Origin: Kalmusia sp. IMI 367209
Lineage: Eukaryota; Ascomycota; Dothideomycetes; Pleosporales; Didymosphaeriaceae
Length of the DNA: 64,000 nucleotides
Direction of reading: 5' to 3'
NCBI GenBank assembly: GCA_027946365.1
Contig: JAPEUQ010000007.1
Span: forward strand, 1,798,001-1,862,000
Part shown: positions 12,199 through 23,303 of the stretch, one piece after another
How the letters are laid out: the number at the start of each line of letters is the position of its first letter
How positions within the stretch are numbered: the first letter of the stretch is position 1
The notes under the pieces: model-generated
Told to the model about the DNA's origin: nothing
Database searches by the model: none
What the model saw: the letters and a program-made list of their open reading frames with translations, nothing else
Program-made: the position numbers and the translations under genes

Positions 12199-12648
12199 TC
12201 CAACGTTTGTATTCGGAGGCACATGCGATGGCAGAAGCGTGGGCAGACGCGCCTTCCGAAAATCCGACGCTTGGCGGAAACGCGCTGCACGTGACCCATC
12301 CGACATTCGGCATCTCATCTGGCTCCGACGCAAGCTTTACTTTTCCCTCGCCATTCTCCGCCCTCCGCACCTCGGCCGTGTCCCCTAGCACCACGTCATA
12401 ATGCCAGCCCAGCCCCTCTATTGGCCTTATGCCCATAGCGGGGACGTTTTTGGACAGCTTCAATCGGCAACTCCAGCGGCATCACTCTTCGCCGGGGATA
12501 GCCGCCTCGAATCCATACTAGTACAGTCCCTGACTACAATCTGTTCTTATATCTAGACCCCTACTTGTTTTTGAGTGAGCCCCTTACAACACTGCCAAAG
12601 ACCGCAGAACGGAAGATACCCCGCCGACACAGCAACACAGAGCCAATC
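12199..12648. promoter_or_regulatory. shared divergent promoter region (MRF1 / gamma-glutamyltransferase)
   Basis: 450 bp separating two divergently transcribed housekeeping-type genes. Minus-strand reading frames here overlap MRF1 exon 1 in another frame and are not convincing. No specific operator was recognised. Confidence 0.4.
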
Positions 12649-14536
12649 ATGGGCCCCAACGTATACCCCCACCCGGACCCCCAGTTCGTGAACTTCGCTA
12701 GCAGACGCTCCGTAATACACAGTACCAAAGGCATCGTATCATGCACACAGCCGCTCGCGAGTGCTGCTGGTATCGAGGTCCTCCGTAAAGGTGGCAATGC
12801 TGCGGTATGTACAGATTGCCCTTCATACTACGAGTACCCTTTAATGTTGCTAGGACGCGGCCGTCGCTGTGGCTGCCGCCATCAATGTAATGGAGCCTGG
12901 CTCTACTGGTATCGGTGGTGACATGTTCTGTCTATTCTACGAGGCCAAAACTAAGAAGGTGCATGCTATGAATGGCTCTGGTCGATCCGGCCAGGAGGTC
13001 ACGCTCGACAAGATCCGGGGAGCTCTTAATATTGCTGATGGAAAGAATGGCCAAATCCCTATGACCAGTGTGCATGCCGTGACTGTCCCAGGTGCTGCGG
13101 CGGGTTGGGTTGACTGTGTAGAACGCTTTGGAAGCAAGAAGGTTACGCTCGAAGATGTGCTTGCACCAGCTATTGAGCTTGCTGATAATGGCTACCCGAT
13201 ATCTGAACTGTCCGCAACCTTTGTGAGTACGAATCAGCCACTGCAGAGCGGACGAGACTGATAATATCCAAAGTGGGCAAATAGCGAGACGCAGATCAGA
13301 CAAGCGTCTCCGAATTTCGCCGAGATACTCAAGAAAGATTCATCAGCGCAAGATGGGTGCAGGCCACCAAAAGCCGGCGAGATAATGCGCAACCCCACTA
13401 TAGCAAACACATTCAAACTGCTTGTAAAACATGGCAAGAAAGGTTTCTACGAAGGCGAAGTAGCAGAACAGATCATCAAAGTTGTTTCCGATCTTGGTGG
13501 GTTTTTAACATTAGACGACCTGAAGCATCATGGAGAAACAGGGTCCGAGCCAGTCGATGCTATTTCACTCAAGTATACAGGTCAGGGTGTCGGGGAAAAT
13601 ACCGACGGCGGTATCGAACTTTGGGAGCACCCCCCGAATGGTCAAGGTATTGTTGCCCTGATGGCCCTTGGTATCATTCAGGAACTCGAGAAGCAAGGCA
13701 AAATCCCCAAATGGAGCCATAAAGATCACAACACCACCGCTCACCTCCACGCTGTCATCGAGGCATTGCGAATCGCCTTTGCTGATGCGCACTGGTTCGT
13801 GACCGACCCCACCGTCGTCAAAGTCCCCTCTGCCGAATTGATCTCTCAGGAGTATCTTGCTGAGCGTGCGAAGCTCTTTGATTTGAATAAAGTCATATCC
13901 GCACCTGTTCACGGCTCTCCCGCGCACTTACAAAGCGATACGGTTTACTTCTGCTGCTCAGATGCCGACGGGAACGCCATATCTTTCATCAATAGTAATT
14001 ATGGTGGTTTTGGTACTGGAATCGTCCCTAAGGGTTGCGGCTTTACTCTTCAGAACCGTGGAGCCAATTTTAGTCTCACGAAGGACCACCCCAACGTACT
14101 GGCACCGAGAAAACGACCATATCATACTATCATTCCGGGCCTAATCACGTACACCAAGGACCAGAGCCTTCACAGCGTTTTTGGTGTCATGGGCGGTTTC
14201 ATGCAGCCCCAAGGCCACGTGCAAGTTCTCTTGAACCAAGAAGTGTTCAAACTCAACCCCCAGGATGCGCTTGACTCGCCTCGAATCTGTATCGGAGCAG
14301 GCATGCCGAGTGACGATGGAACCATGACGGACGCGACCATTTATATAGAAGAAGGGATCGACGAAAACGTCGTCAAAGAGCTGAAGGCTCTCGGGCACAA
14401 CGTTAGGCAACTGAACGGATATGGACGAGGCATGTTTGGTCGAGGACAGATTATTCGGCAACATTTTGACGATGGGGTAATGGTGTGGAGCGGTGGAAGT
14501 GATTTGAGGGGAGATGGTGCTGCTGTTCCTCTTTAA
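12649..14536 (+). CDS. gamma-glutamyltransferase family protein
   Basis: Three exons: 12649-12804, 12854-13222 and 13274-14536, introns 49 and 51 bp, giving 595 residues. The N-terminal part has the family signature Gly-Gly-Asn-Ala-Ala followed across intron 1 by Asp-Ala-Ala-Val-Ala, then Glu-Pro-Gly-Ser-Thr-Gly-Ile-Gly-Gly-Asp. These enzymes self-cleave into two subunits; the new N-terminal Thr should be residue 398 in Asp-Thr-Val-Tyr-Phe. Downstream is Ser-Asp-Ala-Asp-Gly-Asn-Ala-Ile-Ser and the Gly-Gly-Phe-Gly-Thr-Gly stretch. No N-terminal membrane anchor is visible, so this looks like the cytosolic, bacterial acylase-like branch rather than the vacuolar one. Substrate (glutathione or another gamma-glutamyl or acyl amide) is not decided by sequence. 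Confidence 0.9.
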
Positions 14537-15998
14537 GGCACTGCCTACACGGAATTTACCAAGCAATACTCGGTTCTCAGGGTATCTGCGCTGTCAATCA
14601 CGTGTGCTGTTCGACTAGGTTAGTGTCGGTATTGTCTGTAGCTCCAATGGCCCAGGCTCAAACGACAAGCATAAATATAACTATTTATCTTAACTCTGCT
14701 CTTGACCCCAGGCGACGTAAATGAACACAATCATTTTCACCAGCCCAACTCGCACCTAATCTCGCAATTATACCTTCTCACGCACTATCAACATTCAGAA
14801 GCTACCGCAGGCCCTATTTGACCACAACAGCATCTATATCGAACCCTAGGACTCGCGGGATACTCTCACTGTTTACTCAAAGATTTAAACTGTTGCTAAG
14901 CGCTACTCCGGAAAACTTGAAAGATTCAGTCTCAATGGGTCTAATAGTGAGAAGTCCTTGGAAACTTTTATTTCGTCGTTCTCGCTATCTCCGGGATAAA
15001 GAATGACGCGGGTCAAACACCGACATGGGACTCTGAAAAATACTCACAAAGTAATTTCGATTGGTATTCTATTGAATGTTTAAGTGAGATTTTCAAATGA
15101 TATTGGCCTTAAGAACACTCAATACTGAGGAGAAGTAGATATCGATTAGTACTGTCTATCTTGATACTGGTAGCTGGCTAAACATATAGCTGAGTCAACC
15201 GAGTTGAATAAGCTTGCGCACCGCTTATTGACGTAGTAAATGAAGAATCTCCATAAAGTATATCCTTCCATAGATCCTAGCCCTTATGCTGTTTCCAACT
15301 ATCAAAGACAAAGTTGGTTTTCCCCACAGGCTGGTTACGTGCGACAATTGTATGTGCGCAATAGACTCAGTACCTACAGGTCCATAGACTTTGGATTCAA
15401 CCATAAGGAGGCGAGATATATATTGATAGAAAGAATAGTTGCGTACAGTGAGCTTACTAAAAGGGTTCAGTCATAATCGTTGGTACCACTCACGTTGTAC
15501 GATGCCTAATTCTGCTGCATAGGCCGCACAACTCATTACTGAAAGCAGCTTCCAAACCCGGTGAAGCGTCATCATAGCTAGATAAGGGAAAAACAAGAGC
15601 CTACCAACTCCAAGCCCAAGATATTTAGATCGATACTAGTGACATGCGGAATATGCTCATTCTTCACGAGGCTGAGAACTGGTTTCGACGGCGCGTGTTT
15701 TCGACAGCGTGTGCGATTTCTCTTCGAATGACCCTGACATGGCAAGTGTGAACTAATGCAACTGAGAGTATAAGATGGCGTGGATATGCTGCGATTGAAC
15801 TTTGCTATTTTGGCGGTCTTCCCTTCCCCGCTTACACGAAGGTGGTGCGGAGAAATGCGCACGCTCAGCTGCCAAGAATAATCAGCATGTCACCATTTAT
15901 AGATGTCACTAGGTAGTAGAAGGTATTAACTTATAATATGGAGATTTAGGTTACATTGATAATTACTAGTATACTTACGCTATTATATATAAGAATAA
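14537..15998. other. intergenic, turning AT-rich
   Basis: No gene supported. From about 15890 to 16000 the sequence becomes strongly AT-rich, with many TA steps, and leads straight into a gene relic. This suits a mutated repeat or RIP-affected border. Short open frames at 14818-15006, 15240-15476 and 15578-15862 lack any recognisable feature. Confidence 0.35.
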
Positions 15999-16346
15999 AG
16001 CACCGGCCTCCCATACACAACACGACGGATCATCCTCGGAACCGGCGTCACAGATGTGATTCCCTCGACGCCTAGTGCCTTTGATATTTTTGGCAAAAGC
16101 ATGTTCTAGTGCCCATAGTGCGATGGATATGAGCACCGTGAATAGACGCTAGGTGTCGTCGGCCCCTTTAGCGATGCTCTCTCAGCTACCCTTGAATCAC
16201 GAGCCCTGAACCCGGACATCATCGTCATAACCAATGGCACGGATATACAAGGTAGAAATAAACTGCAGTCTGCGACCAAAGTGTCATACAGGGACTTTTT
16301 GGAGATGGGTTGCTTTCATTGCGAGGCTTTGTTTGAAAAGTTGTAG
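15999..16346 (+). pseudogene. relic of a thioredoxin-reductase-like flavoprotein
   Basis: One plus-strand frame keeps recognisable sequence of the fungal FAD/NAD(P)-dependent disulfide-oxidoreductase family: Ile-Leu-Gly-Thr-Gly-Val-Thr-Asp, then the redox-site region reading Cys-Pro-stop-Cys-Asp-Gly-Tyr-Glu-His-Arg-Glu, then Leu-Gly-Val-Val-Gly-Pro and Asn-Pro-Asp-Ile-Ile-Val-Ile-Thr-Asn-Gly-Thr. The frame is broken by TAG at 16107, 16116 and 16143. The middle one sits exactly where the family has Trp in Cys-Pro-Trp-Cys. The N-terminal FAD-binding part is missing and replaced by AT-rich DNA. Its tail overlaps the 3' end of the minus-strand SnoaL-like gene. Family assignment is by motif only. 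Confidence 0.65.
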
Positions 16347-16847
16347 TAGGATCGCTCGTGCACGATCTTCCACCCACGCACAGCTTCATCTGATAAGCTC
16401 CCATCCCATTGTGCACCTTCACCCTCCCATCTCCACCAAAACAGCGAGACGCCAACTAAGCGCAGTGTTTCCCCCGCTTTGAGGCCTGCGTGGGGAAGGT
16501 CTATCACAACTTCTCCCTCGCATCTCATCTCGGCAGCCACAAACTCGGGCGTGAACCCCGTTGACTTCGGCTCGGTGATGCGGAAAGTGGGCATGGCGGA
16601 GTATGCTTGGGTGTAGAACTCGCGTATCGCGTCGATTCCCTCGCGAGAAACACCATTCACTTTACGATGTCATGTTAGCCGGGACTCATTGCGAAGTCAA
16701 AGGTTCAGCTTCCGTACCTACGTCAGTGAAGACAGCGTCTTTCGCGTGCCATGACATGAGCGCATCGACATCGCGCTTTTCCGATGCTTCCCGTAGGCTG
16801 GTTAAACGGGCGTCGATCAGAGCTTGAATGGCCTCTTGACTATGCAT
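16316..16847 (-). CDS. SnoaL-like / NTF2-fold protein
   Basis: Exon 1 16718-16847 and exon 2 16316-16659 with a 57 bp intron give 157 residues. The N-terminal helix and following Ser-Trp-His-Ala-Lys-Asp-Ala-Val-Phe-Thr-Asp stretch is the usual start of the NTF2-like SnoaL fold. Later segments (Gly-Ile-Asp-Ala-Ile-Arg-Glu-Phe-Tyr and the alternating strands with Leu-Phe-Trp-Trp-Arg-Trp) fit a small cone-shaped domain of about 140 residues. Such proteins serve as cyclases, isomerases, hydrolases or non-enzymatic ligand binders; no catalytic residues can be assigned here. It stands alone and not in a pathway cluster. The gene-model splice restores the phase exactly. Confidence 0.75.
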
Positions 16848-17559
16848 ATCGTTATGATGACAACTAAATGCTGTCTTTGTACAAGGTTATTTGTTCTTTG
16901 AGAACTGGCTACTAGTATTTCAGCTCCTCTTGCAGCCTAAAATTGAAGTGAGTCATCGCCCTCGTGTTACGTTTACCCCTCCCCCGCTCTGCGCCGCCTC
17001 CTGGGCGCGTGTGATCTCCTTCACAAATGCATGTTGCGCAACTGGGGTAAGCTACTAGATAAGCGCTGATGCTATGTTAGTTACATATTATAGCTTAAAA
17101 TTATCTATGCTGTCAGCTCTCTATGCAAGTTATTATAATGGATAACGAAATGCTTGTCCGATCACGTACGGTGTCTCTATCGACAAAACTCCCGGAAGTC
17201 ATATTTCTCGTGCCAGCTTAGCTCTCAAATCTGCAATTTAAGTAGATCTCTCTCCAGATGTATCTTTGTTAGATTAAGGGAATGATACGGTGTCCTTAAA
17301 GCTAAGTATATTATTAATGAGACATAGGAAATCAAAACTACGCATGCATCACGATAATATGAGCTAAATTGAGTAGATAGCTATGGCCTGAAATTTATCA
17401 TAAAACAACAGAAGTTTCCGTAGACTTTCACATGCAGTGTGGAAGACTACTTCATGAAAGTACAAACAGCAAAACCGAAGGACCCGAATTCCAGCGGCAT
17501 TTCCGAGACACTTCTACGCTCCGGTGCGAACACATATTTGCACCACGGAAGTGCGGGAC
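16848..17559. other. AT-rich intergenic
   Basis: Between about 17080 and 17410 the sequence is strongly AT-rich and short of open frames, similar to the border at 15.9 kb. Probably a degraded repeat; no terminal repeats or transposase sequence seen. Confidence 0.3.
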
Positions 17560-18267
17560 TCAGATACTCATATTTTCTAAAGACGACAACATATCATCTA
17601 CACCTTGCGGAACATCACCCTGGCACTCTTCCAAAAAGTGCAGAGCATCCACGCGCGTCATCTCCCCATACGCAAGCACATTAGCCTCATCGCGGAGGCA
17701 GCAGTTCTCAGTGTACCACACGCGATTGTCATATATGACCTCCCTATCCCAGTCATTAGCGATTTTGAACAGGATTTTCGCGAATTCTTCCGAAATACTC
17801 GTCGTACTAATGTACGGTAGAATATCCGCGCCTCGCTCCTCCGTATAGACGGGGTTGAGCTGGCGCGCGAGATCATCATGGATAAGCGCTACATCATCAC
17901 GTCGTTGCATCAATTCGATCAGAGCATTGCGAGCATGCCTGTCGATGCCCCAGTCTCGTACCAAGATCAAAGCGTGCTTCTTGTATGTTGCCCAGTCGAG
18001 CGGGCCGAGCAGAAGGCTGAGGAGGACGAGCATGGTGCCGGCCCAGGTGTCGACTGAGAACTCGGTCAGGTCCTCGTCTTGCTCATCTATGGCGTTGTTA
18101 TCGAATGCGTTCGCGGCGAAGTCGGGATTGGGTTGGTAAGGCTGGACTGTGTCCTCTGCCTCGTTGGAGTCATACCCGCTGTCGGAGTCCTGACTGAGGT
18201 CTTGCTGCAGGTAGTCAGGCAAGCTAAAGTCCTGCATGCTTACGTCTATCATCTCGTCATCGGACAT
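17560..18267 (-). CDS. hypothetical acidic protein
   Basis: Single uninterrupted frame of 235 residues from an ATG at 18267. The first 75 residues are very acidic and rich in Ser, Asp, Gln and Asn and likely disordered. From about residue 75 the sequence becomes ordered, with a hydrophobic Leu/Val/Leu stretch (Thr-Met-Leu-Val-Leu-Leu-Ser-Leu-Leu-Leu-Gly) followed by Trp-containing helices and a Cys-Cys pair. No known domain recognised, no signal peptide. Length and composition bias support a real gene; function unknown. Confidence 0.6.
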   Translation of the reverse strand: MSDDEMIDVSMQDFSLPDYLQQDLSQDSDSGYDSNEAEDTVQPYQPNPDFAANAFDNNAIDEQDEDLTEFSVDTWAGTMLVLLSLLLGPLDWATYKKHALILVRDWGIDRHARNALIELMQRRDDVALIHDDLARQLNPVYTEERGADILPYISTTSISEEFAKILFKIANDWDREVIYDNRVWYTENCCLRDEANVLAYGEMTRVDALHFLEECQGDVPQGVDDMLSSLENMSI

Positions 18268-18916
18268 TTTAGTTTATTTAGTAAATGTAAAGGGTTGAAG
18301 TATGCTTGGGTTTTTTGACAGGCTCGTTGAGGGGCAAATGAGGGCTCGCATGCTTGAGACTTATGCGTGATTATATATAGAATTGGAGGCTGGATTGTGA
18401 ATACATAGCATTGGCGGTATGCATTAGGGGCTCTGCATGATGATGCTGCATGATAAAAAATGTCTTGATGGCTTAGGAAGACTTCGCTATATGCCCTATC
18501 ATTCTCTAGTGATAGATGTTGAAGCGAGGTGTGGAAATGCCCTATCTGCAACAACTTAGATTGATCTACCCTCGTCACCTATTTTGGCTGTGATATCCGT
18601 GTAGGAAGGATATATCGGGGTAGCTGAGAAAGGAACACTTGCAGCTTGCGATGTCGATGTTGAAGGTGATCAAAAGCGTGATGGAACTAGACCCAAACCA
18701 GCTAGTGCTGTCTTACGAAGTGGCACTCGCCAGGTCCATCAACAAAGAATTACCTAAAACAGGCGCAGTAAAAGAAAAGCATAAATCATGCGAACTGAAC
18801 CCACAATTAATTAGTCATTAACACCCCCCCCCTTATCTATTGAACGCGTCACTCGACCGCCTTTGACAACCAGCGCGGCCGGTGCCAACTTGTAGGGTTA
18901 AACTTCCACACTCACT
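18268..18916. other. intergenic
   Basis: Promoter side of the minus-strand gene at 17560-18267. Contains a run of nine C near 18825 and no recognisable gene. Confidence 0.3.
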
Positions 18917-19988
18917 TTGTCGCATCCCCACTTAGTTCTCAACGCGACCACCAAATTCGGCACTCCTACCACATTCCTACCCCAGCCACCAGAACCATCA
19001 CTCCACTCATCTCGCTCAGATAAATCCACATCCTGCGCATCAGGGATCGTTACCCCATGGAACAATCTCCTACATCCCAGACATCTCTCACACGACACTA
19101 GGATTAGATACGCCGGAGCTTCCCCAAGCAGAAAGAATGCGGCACGATTTTCCACGTGCTCACGTGACAAATCTTGGCGGTGGCACCATCGGTCCCATCT
19201 ACATCACCCGCACAGCAAAAGGCGAGGTATTGTTTGCGGAGGCTAAACTCTTCGGTGCGCCCTTTAAACACATGATCATCGATTCGCCGAAGCTGCTCAA
19301 CATATTCAAGAGTCCCGACAAGCCAATCGACCTCGACGTATTGGACCACCCATGGCCCGCGCTCAGACTAGTGGAACGCGAACATCTGAACTTCGACGTT
19401 GCGCGCTTAGAACAAGTCGAATATGTGCGCTCGGGGAACAGCCTCGGAAACAAGGCGGGCAGCATGGTGAAGGGCCATCCGTACGTCTCGGTCGTCGAGG
19501 TCACGCCACCAGCACAGGCAGCGAAGAAGCCACGACTCGTCGCACCGGCAGAGAAACCTGCTAGACGGCACTCGGAGAGGCGCACATCGAAGACGTTGAG
19601 GAATCCACACCCAATGATCAAGCGTGCGAGCCCGTCGCCAGGTGGTTACACGATCGCAACGACGCTCAGCGAATCAGAAGCTGTCGACGTCACCAATCAA
19701 ATGGTTGTTCTAAAAGAGGAGATCTTCAACTCACTATCTACCGAGGACGCGTCAAAATATGAATGGGTCCTTACAACAGGGCTCAAGAGGCAAGGAAAAG
19801 AAGGCCCCAAGTTTCGAGATAAAGTCGCAGAAGTTGTGAGGACACTATTAAGGGCGCAGGGGAGCAGGGCTGAAGAGCTGCAGGCGTTGCATAATCAGTA
19901 TGCAGAGCTGCATCGGAGACTGGAGAAACGGTGGCCGTATCATTTGCCGCATATTGACAGGCTTGACGAGAATGCGGAGCAGAGATGA
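18917..19988 (+). CDS. hypothetical protein, 5' end uncertain
   Basis: The safe part starts at the ATG at 19137 and gives 283 residues. Coding-like sequence continues upstream of that ATG: the same frame is open back to 18936 and reads His-Gly-Thr-Ile-Ser-Tyr-Ile-Pro-Asp-Ile-Ser immediately before it, and another frame is coding-like from about 18917 to 19055. The two would join smoothly if the C-run at 19053-19056 had one more base. So either a base is missing, or an intron or unusual start is present. The C-terminal third (from Glu-Glu-Ile-Phe-Asn-Ser) looks helical with many Arg, Lys and Glu; the middle is basic and disordered. No family recognised. Confidence 0.55.
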
Positions 19989-20387
19989 GGTGGTGGAGAA
20001 TGCAGCAACAGCAACTGGCACGCCGAACTGGCACAGTGAATACTGCGGTGAGTGGGAATACGGGATAGTGAAACGACACGCTTCGATGAATCTGTAATTG
20101 TAATATGTTTTTCTGTAGTCCATAATTCCGGGCCTTCAGCGATATCGATGGCAATTAGCGCTTGCTTACAAGTGAGCTGTATGTAACAAATAGTATTCAC
20201 CAGTCACGCACAACACAAGTGAAGGTGAAAGAAGATCCACGCACGTGGGTCAACGCAACGAGTTTCAAGATCCCAACAATCGCGCCATAATTATCGCTAC
20301 GACGCCCACCAACAACAAGGCTGTCCACTAACCCACAAGCCTTCTTCAAACCTTCCCCTGTCTATCAACAACAACACCACCGCCGCC

Positions 20388-21312
20388 ATGGACGCTTCCG
20401 CCCCAAAGATGCCACCACCTCCAAGGTCACCCTCACCAGTGCCATCCCACCATGCATCATCGCCGCCTTCAAATTCAACCGGCAGCACCTACGACCCCGA
20501 AACGCCGCACATCAACCCCTCCATCAGCGACCGCTGGTGGCTCAACGCCGCGCCCTCGCCCAGCTCCTCCGCGGGCGCCGTGCACTCCGGCATGTCTCTC
20601 GCGAGCGACTTCTCCGCGCCCTCGCCCGCCGAAGCCGCGCACCTCAAGAAACTCGACGAATTGGATCTGCGCATCAAGACGCTGCTTTCGGACGGCAGGG
20701 CAGTGCGCTTGAGAGGCGCGGTGCTCGAGTACAGGAATCTCGCGTGGGCGTTTGCGCAGAACGCGGGGAAGGGGGAGACGCTGAGGCAGCAGGATACGGA
20801 GGCTATGCGGAGATTTTTGGGGCTGCATAGGGGGGTGGTGAGGGTGTGGAATGAGATGGCAAGGGTGGATTGGGAGGTCAGGGCGAGAGGGCCGTTCCGG
20901 AGTTTAGGAGTTGGAGGACGATGGGCGGGAGAGGGGAGATGTAGCGGGGTCTGGGAGGAACGGGAAGGAGAGGAGGGGAAGGAGGGATGACAAGGAAAGT
21001 GAGATTGATGAGAAGATGCGCGCGCCGGTGAAGGATGGGAAGAGAAGGGGTTGGAAGGAAGATGATAGTGATGAGGAGATTGTTGTTTCTGTTCCGCCAC
21101 TTGAAGCGGATGACGTCTTTGTGCGGAAGGGAAAGCTGGCGGGCAAGAAGGGTGACAGCGTGCTAGTATTGCTTAGGCGAGATGGTCCGCTGGCTGGAGA
21201 TGACGATGGCGGAGATGGAGACGAGGATGGCGTGGTGCTTGATTGGGACATGCCTATTGCGACAGGTGACGAAAGTCCCATACCACCCAAGAAAAGAATG
21301 AAGCTGAATTGA
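20388..21312 (+). CDS. hypothetical Ser/Pro-rich nuclear-type protein
   Basis: Two plus-strand frames belong together: 20388 to about 20906, and 20908 to 21312. They can be joined by a 70 bp intron at 20838-20907 (GTGAGG donor, TTTAG acceptor), or by removing one base near 20906 so that the Val-Trp-Asn-Glu-Met-Ala-Arg stretch stays in the protein. The N-terminus is Pro/Ser-rich. The middle, residues about 85-150, is a helical region (Lys-Lys-Leu-Asp-Glu-Leu-Asp-Leu-Arg-Ile, then Leu-Arg-Gln-Gln-Asp-Thr-Glu-Ala). The C-terminus alternates acidic and basic runs and ends in Lys-Lys-Arg-Met-Lys-Leu-Asn, which could be a nuclear localisation signal. No family recognised. Confidence 0.6.
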
Positions 21313-21433
21313 GAAAATGGAAGCGCTATTGGAAGGCTGAAACCTGGACACGAATTAGTTGGATACTCCATTAGCTCTATGTGTCTATGCTTTTCTACGA
21401 TGTCTGCTCTATATCAGATGATACTTGAAAGTC

Positions 21434-22401
21434 TTAATCGCTAGTCCTTGTCGCTTTGATGATGTTGCCGTTGCTCTTGGATATATCCTCAGCAAGAGGC
21501 AATCCGAATTGCGGCAGTAGCAGCATCGGATCGGCCTCCGTCCAAAGATCGTATTCATGCTCTTTAGTCATCCACACCATGCCAACCATGGCAGCGGCAT
21601 TTGCCGCCATTTCTCCAATACGGCCCGTCCTTCGCGGTATTACCATCATCCATCGCTTGACTAGAATGACGTTGTGTGGCGCATGTGTGTCAAGCGATAG
21701 ATGATCGCGGAGTCGTTTGTAGACTTTGACAAGAGCTTCCGCGTTGACGGCCAGAGGTAAAGCTTGGAACGCATGCTGGAAGGGGACGTCCTGATGAATC
21801 TGGATATCTTCTTTCTTATTAGTGCCTTGGATGATATTCAGCCAAGCGACATACCAGAACCCGATTTGAACAAATCTGGAAAGAGCTCGAATTCCTTCCT
21901 ACCTGGATGCGGTAGGAGTTGCATATGTTTGTGTCCCATCGACGCACCAGCATCAGCACCGCAGTTGAAGATCGCAATATGCTCGCTCTCCAAACGTGAC
22001 AGAACGTCCCACAAGGCGCTAAGATCAGCCAGGCTAAGTGGCGTCTGCTGACGCTCAAATTCGACTGTATGGATGACGAATTGCGGCCGCACAACGCAAA
22101 ACTTGTTGAGAATCAACTTATGATGCGGTCCAATTAGGCCTAGGCTGAAGTCGGGGTTGTCATCGTCGAATGCATTCTCGACTTTCTTTTGCGTAGCAGT
22201 TTGAGGTTTCTTAGCTAGACTGGCCGCGACGCGGAATTGGAACTTAGTGTACCGTCAGAAAAGATCAAGTCAAGACAGAATTGATACACTTACATTGAAT
22301 GGTGATGATGGCACATGGCGCGCCTCGACCTCTGTCCACAGCAGTTCGCCCTGCTCAACAAGGCGGTCGAACTGCGCTAGGGCCTGCTGCTCCAGTCCCA
22401 T
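21434..22401 (-). CDS. APA2: ATP adenylyltransferase (Ap4A phosphorylase)
   Basis: Three exons on the minus strand: 22294-22401, 21855-22242 and 21434-21807, introns 50 and 46 bp, 289 residues. The catalytic H-x-H-x-Q motif of the GalT-like HIT superfamily is seen as Gly-His-Lys-His-Met-Gln at about residues 137-142. It is preceded by Asn-Cys-Gly-Ala-Asp-Ala-Gly-Ala-Ser. Upstream Leu-Asn-Lys-Phe-Cys-Val-Val-Arg-Pro-Gln-Phe and downstream His-Asn-Val-Ile-Leu-Val are also family marks. The enzyme phosphorolyses diadenosine tetraphosphate to ADP and ATP in the cytosol. The chain is slightly shorter than the usual 300-330 residues, mainly at the N-terminus, so the chosen ATG at 22401 may miss a short leader. 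Confidence 0.88.
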
Positions 22402-23303
22402 CACTCGCACTTCACAAACAAATTTTATCTCTCGTAGGATCAATGGTGGTGTGCAAGTACAAGAGTTTGCGTACACGTCGCGCAAACACGCAAAAGCGAC
22501 GACTACTGACGTAAGCGCGAATGCCGTTTCAGTTGGCGAGGCTTCTTATTTCGGCTAGCGTTCGTTCAGTTTTCCACGAACGTCATTCTGGCGGAATGAG
22601 AGTATGTTTTTTATGAAGTTGTACGCTCTGCTAGAATATTTCTTGAACATCGATTAAACCTTTTCAATAGCTCTCGTGCAAGCTGTGCTTCGCTCCCTTC
22701 CATCAATGTCACGTGAGAGGTCACTCACGTTATACTACCAGAAAGGTGGCCACATGAACCGGATGATGATATTCTCATAATACAGACAGTAAATGTAGCA
22801 AAACTATGGTTGAGCAAATGATTGATCAACAAGTATGATAGAAAGCGTACACGTATTGAGACTGGATACAAGTCCAATAATTAATCAGCTTTGCGTGTTT
22901 TGTTGATTGATCCGTGTTTTGTTCACTGGGGTTCAACGATGTTCTCATAGTCCAAGAACCAGTAGCGATCTCGCTATTGTCAAAAAGACTTCTAAGGTGC
23001 GATCAGATAATGAGGAACCAGTTTCTTCACAGCATGATCGAGTATCGTTACTATGCTTTGAAGCCAGCCGATTGTCTCACATTTCATGAGAAGCTATGAC
23101 AGAGTTGAGTGAAAGCACGAGCTTGAGCTGGTCTGTTGCCGGGCCAGGATTTCAGGAAGCAACAGCAAACCAAGAACAGCGACGCTGCTTGCACCCTTAA
23201 CCACAGATTCCAGTTCAACTCTCGCACCAACTTCAAATCAATACAGTCTTTTTATGGCCGAGTATCAACCAAAAAACAGTGACAGTCCGCTCTCAAGCCC
23301 AAT
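22402..23303. other. intergenic between divergent genes
   Basis: Holds the upstream regions of the Ap4A phosphorylase and of the unknown gene at 23304. One ATCAGATAA element occurs at 23002-23010, not near an iron-related gene. No gene recognised. Confidence 0.3.

Noticed and set aside
12086..12463. Minus-strand frame of 125 codons upstream of MRF1
   Set aside because: It overlaps MRF1 exon 1 in another frame, shows no domain, and MRF1 has the better case with presequence and conserved domains.
16388..16396. ATCTGATAA as an iron-regulatory site
   Set aside because: It lies inside the coding sequence of the SnoaL-like gene and far from iron genes; counted as a chance match.
22299..22558. Plus-strand frames upstream of the Ap4A phosphorylase gene
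   Set aside because: They run antisense through exon 1 and its 5' region and show no domain.
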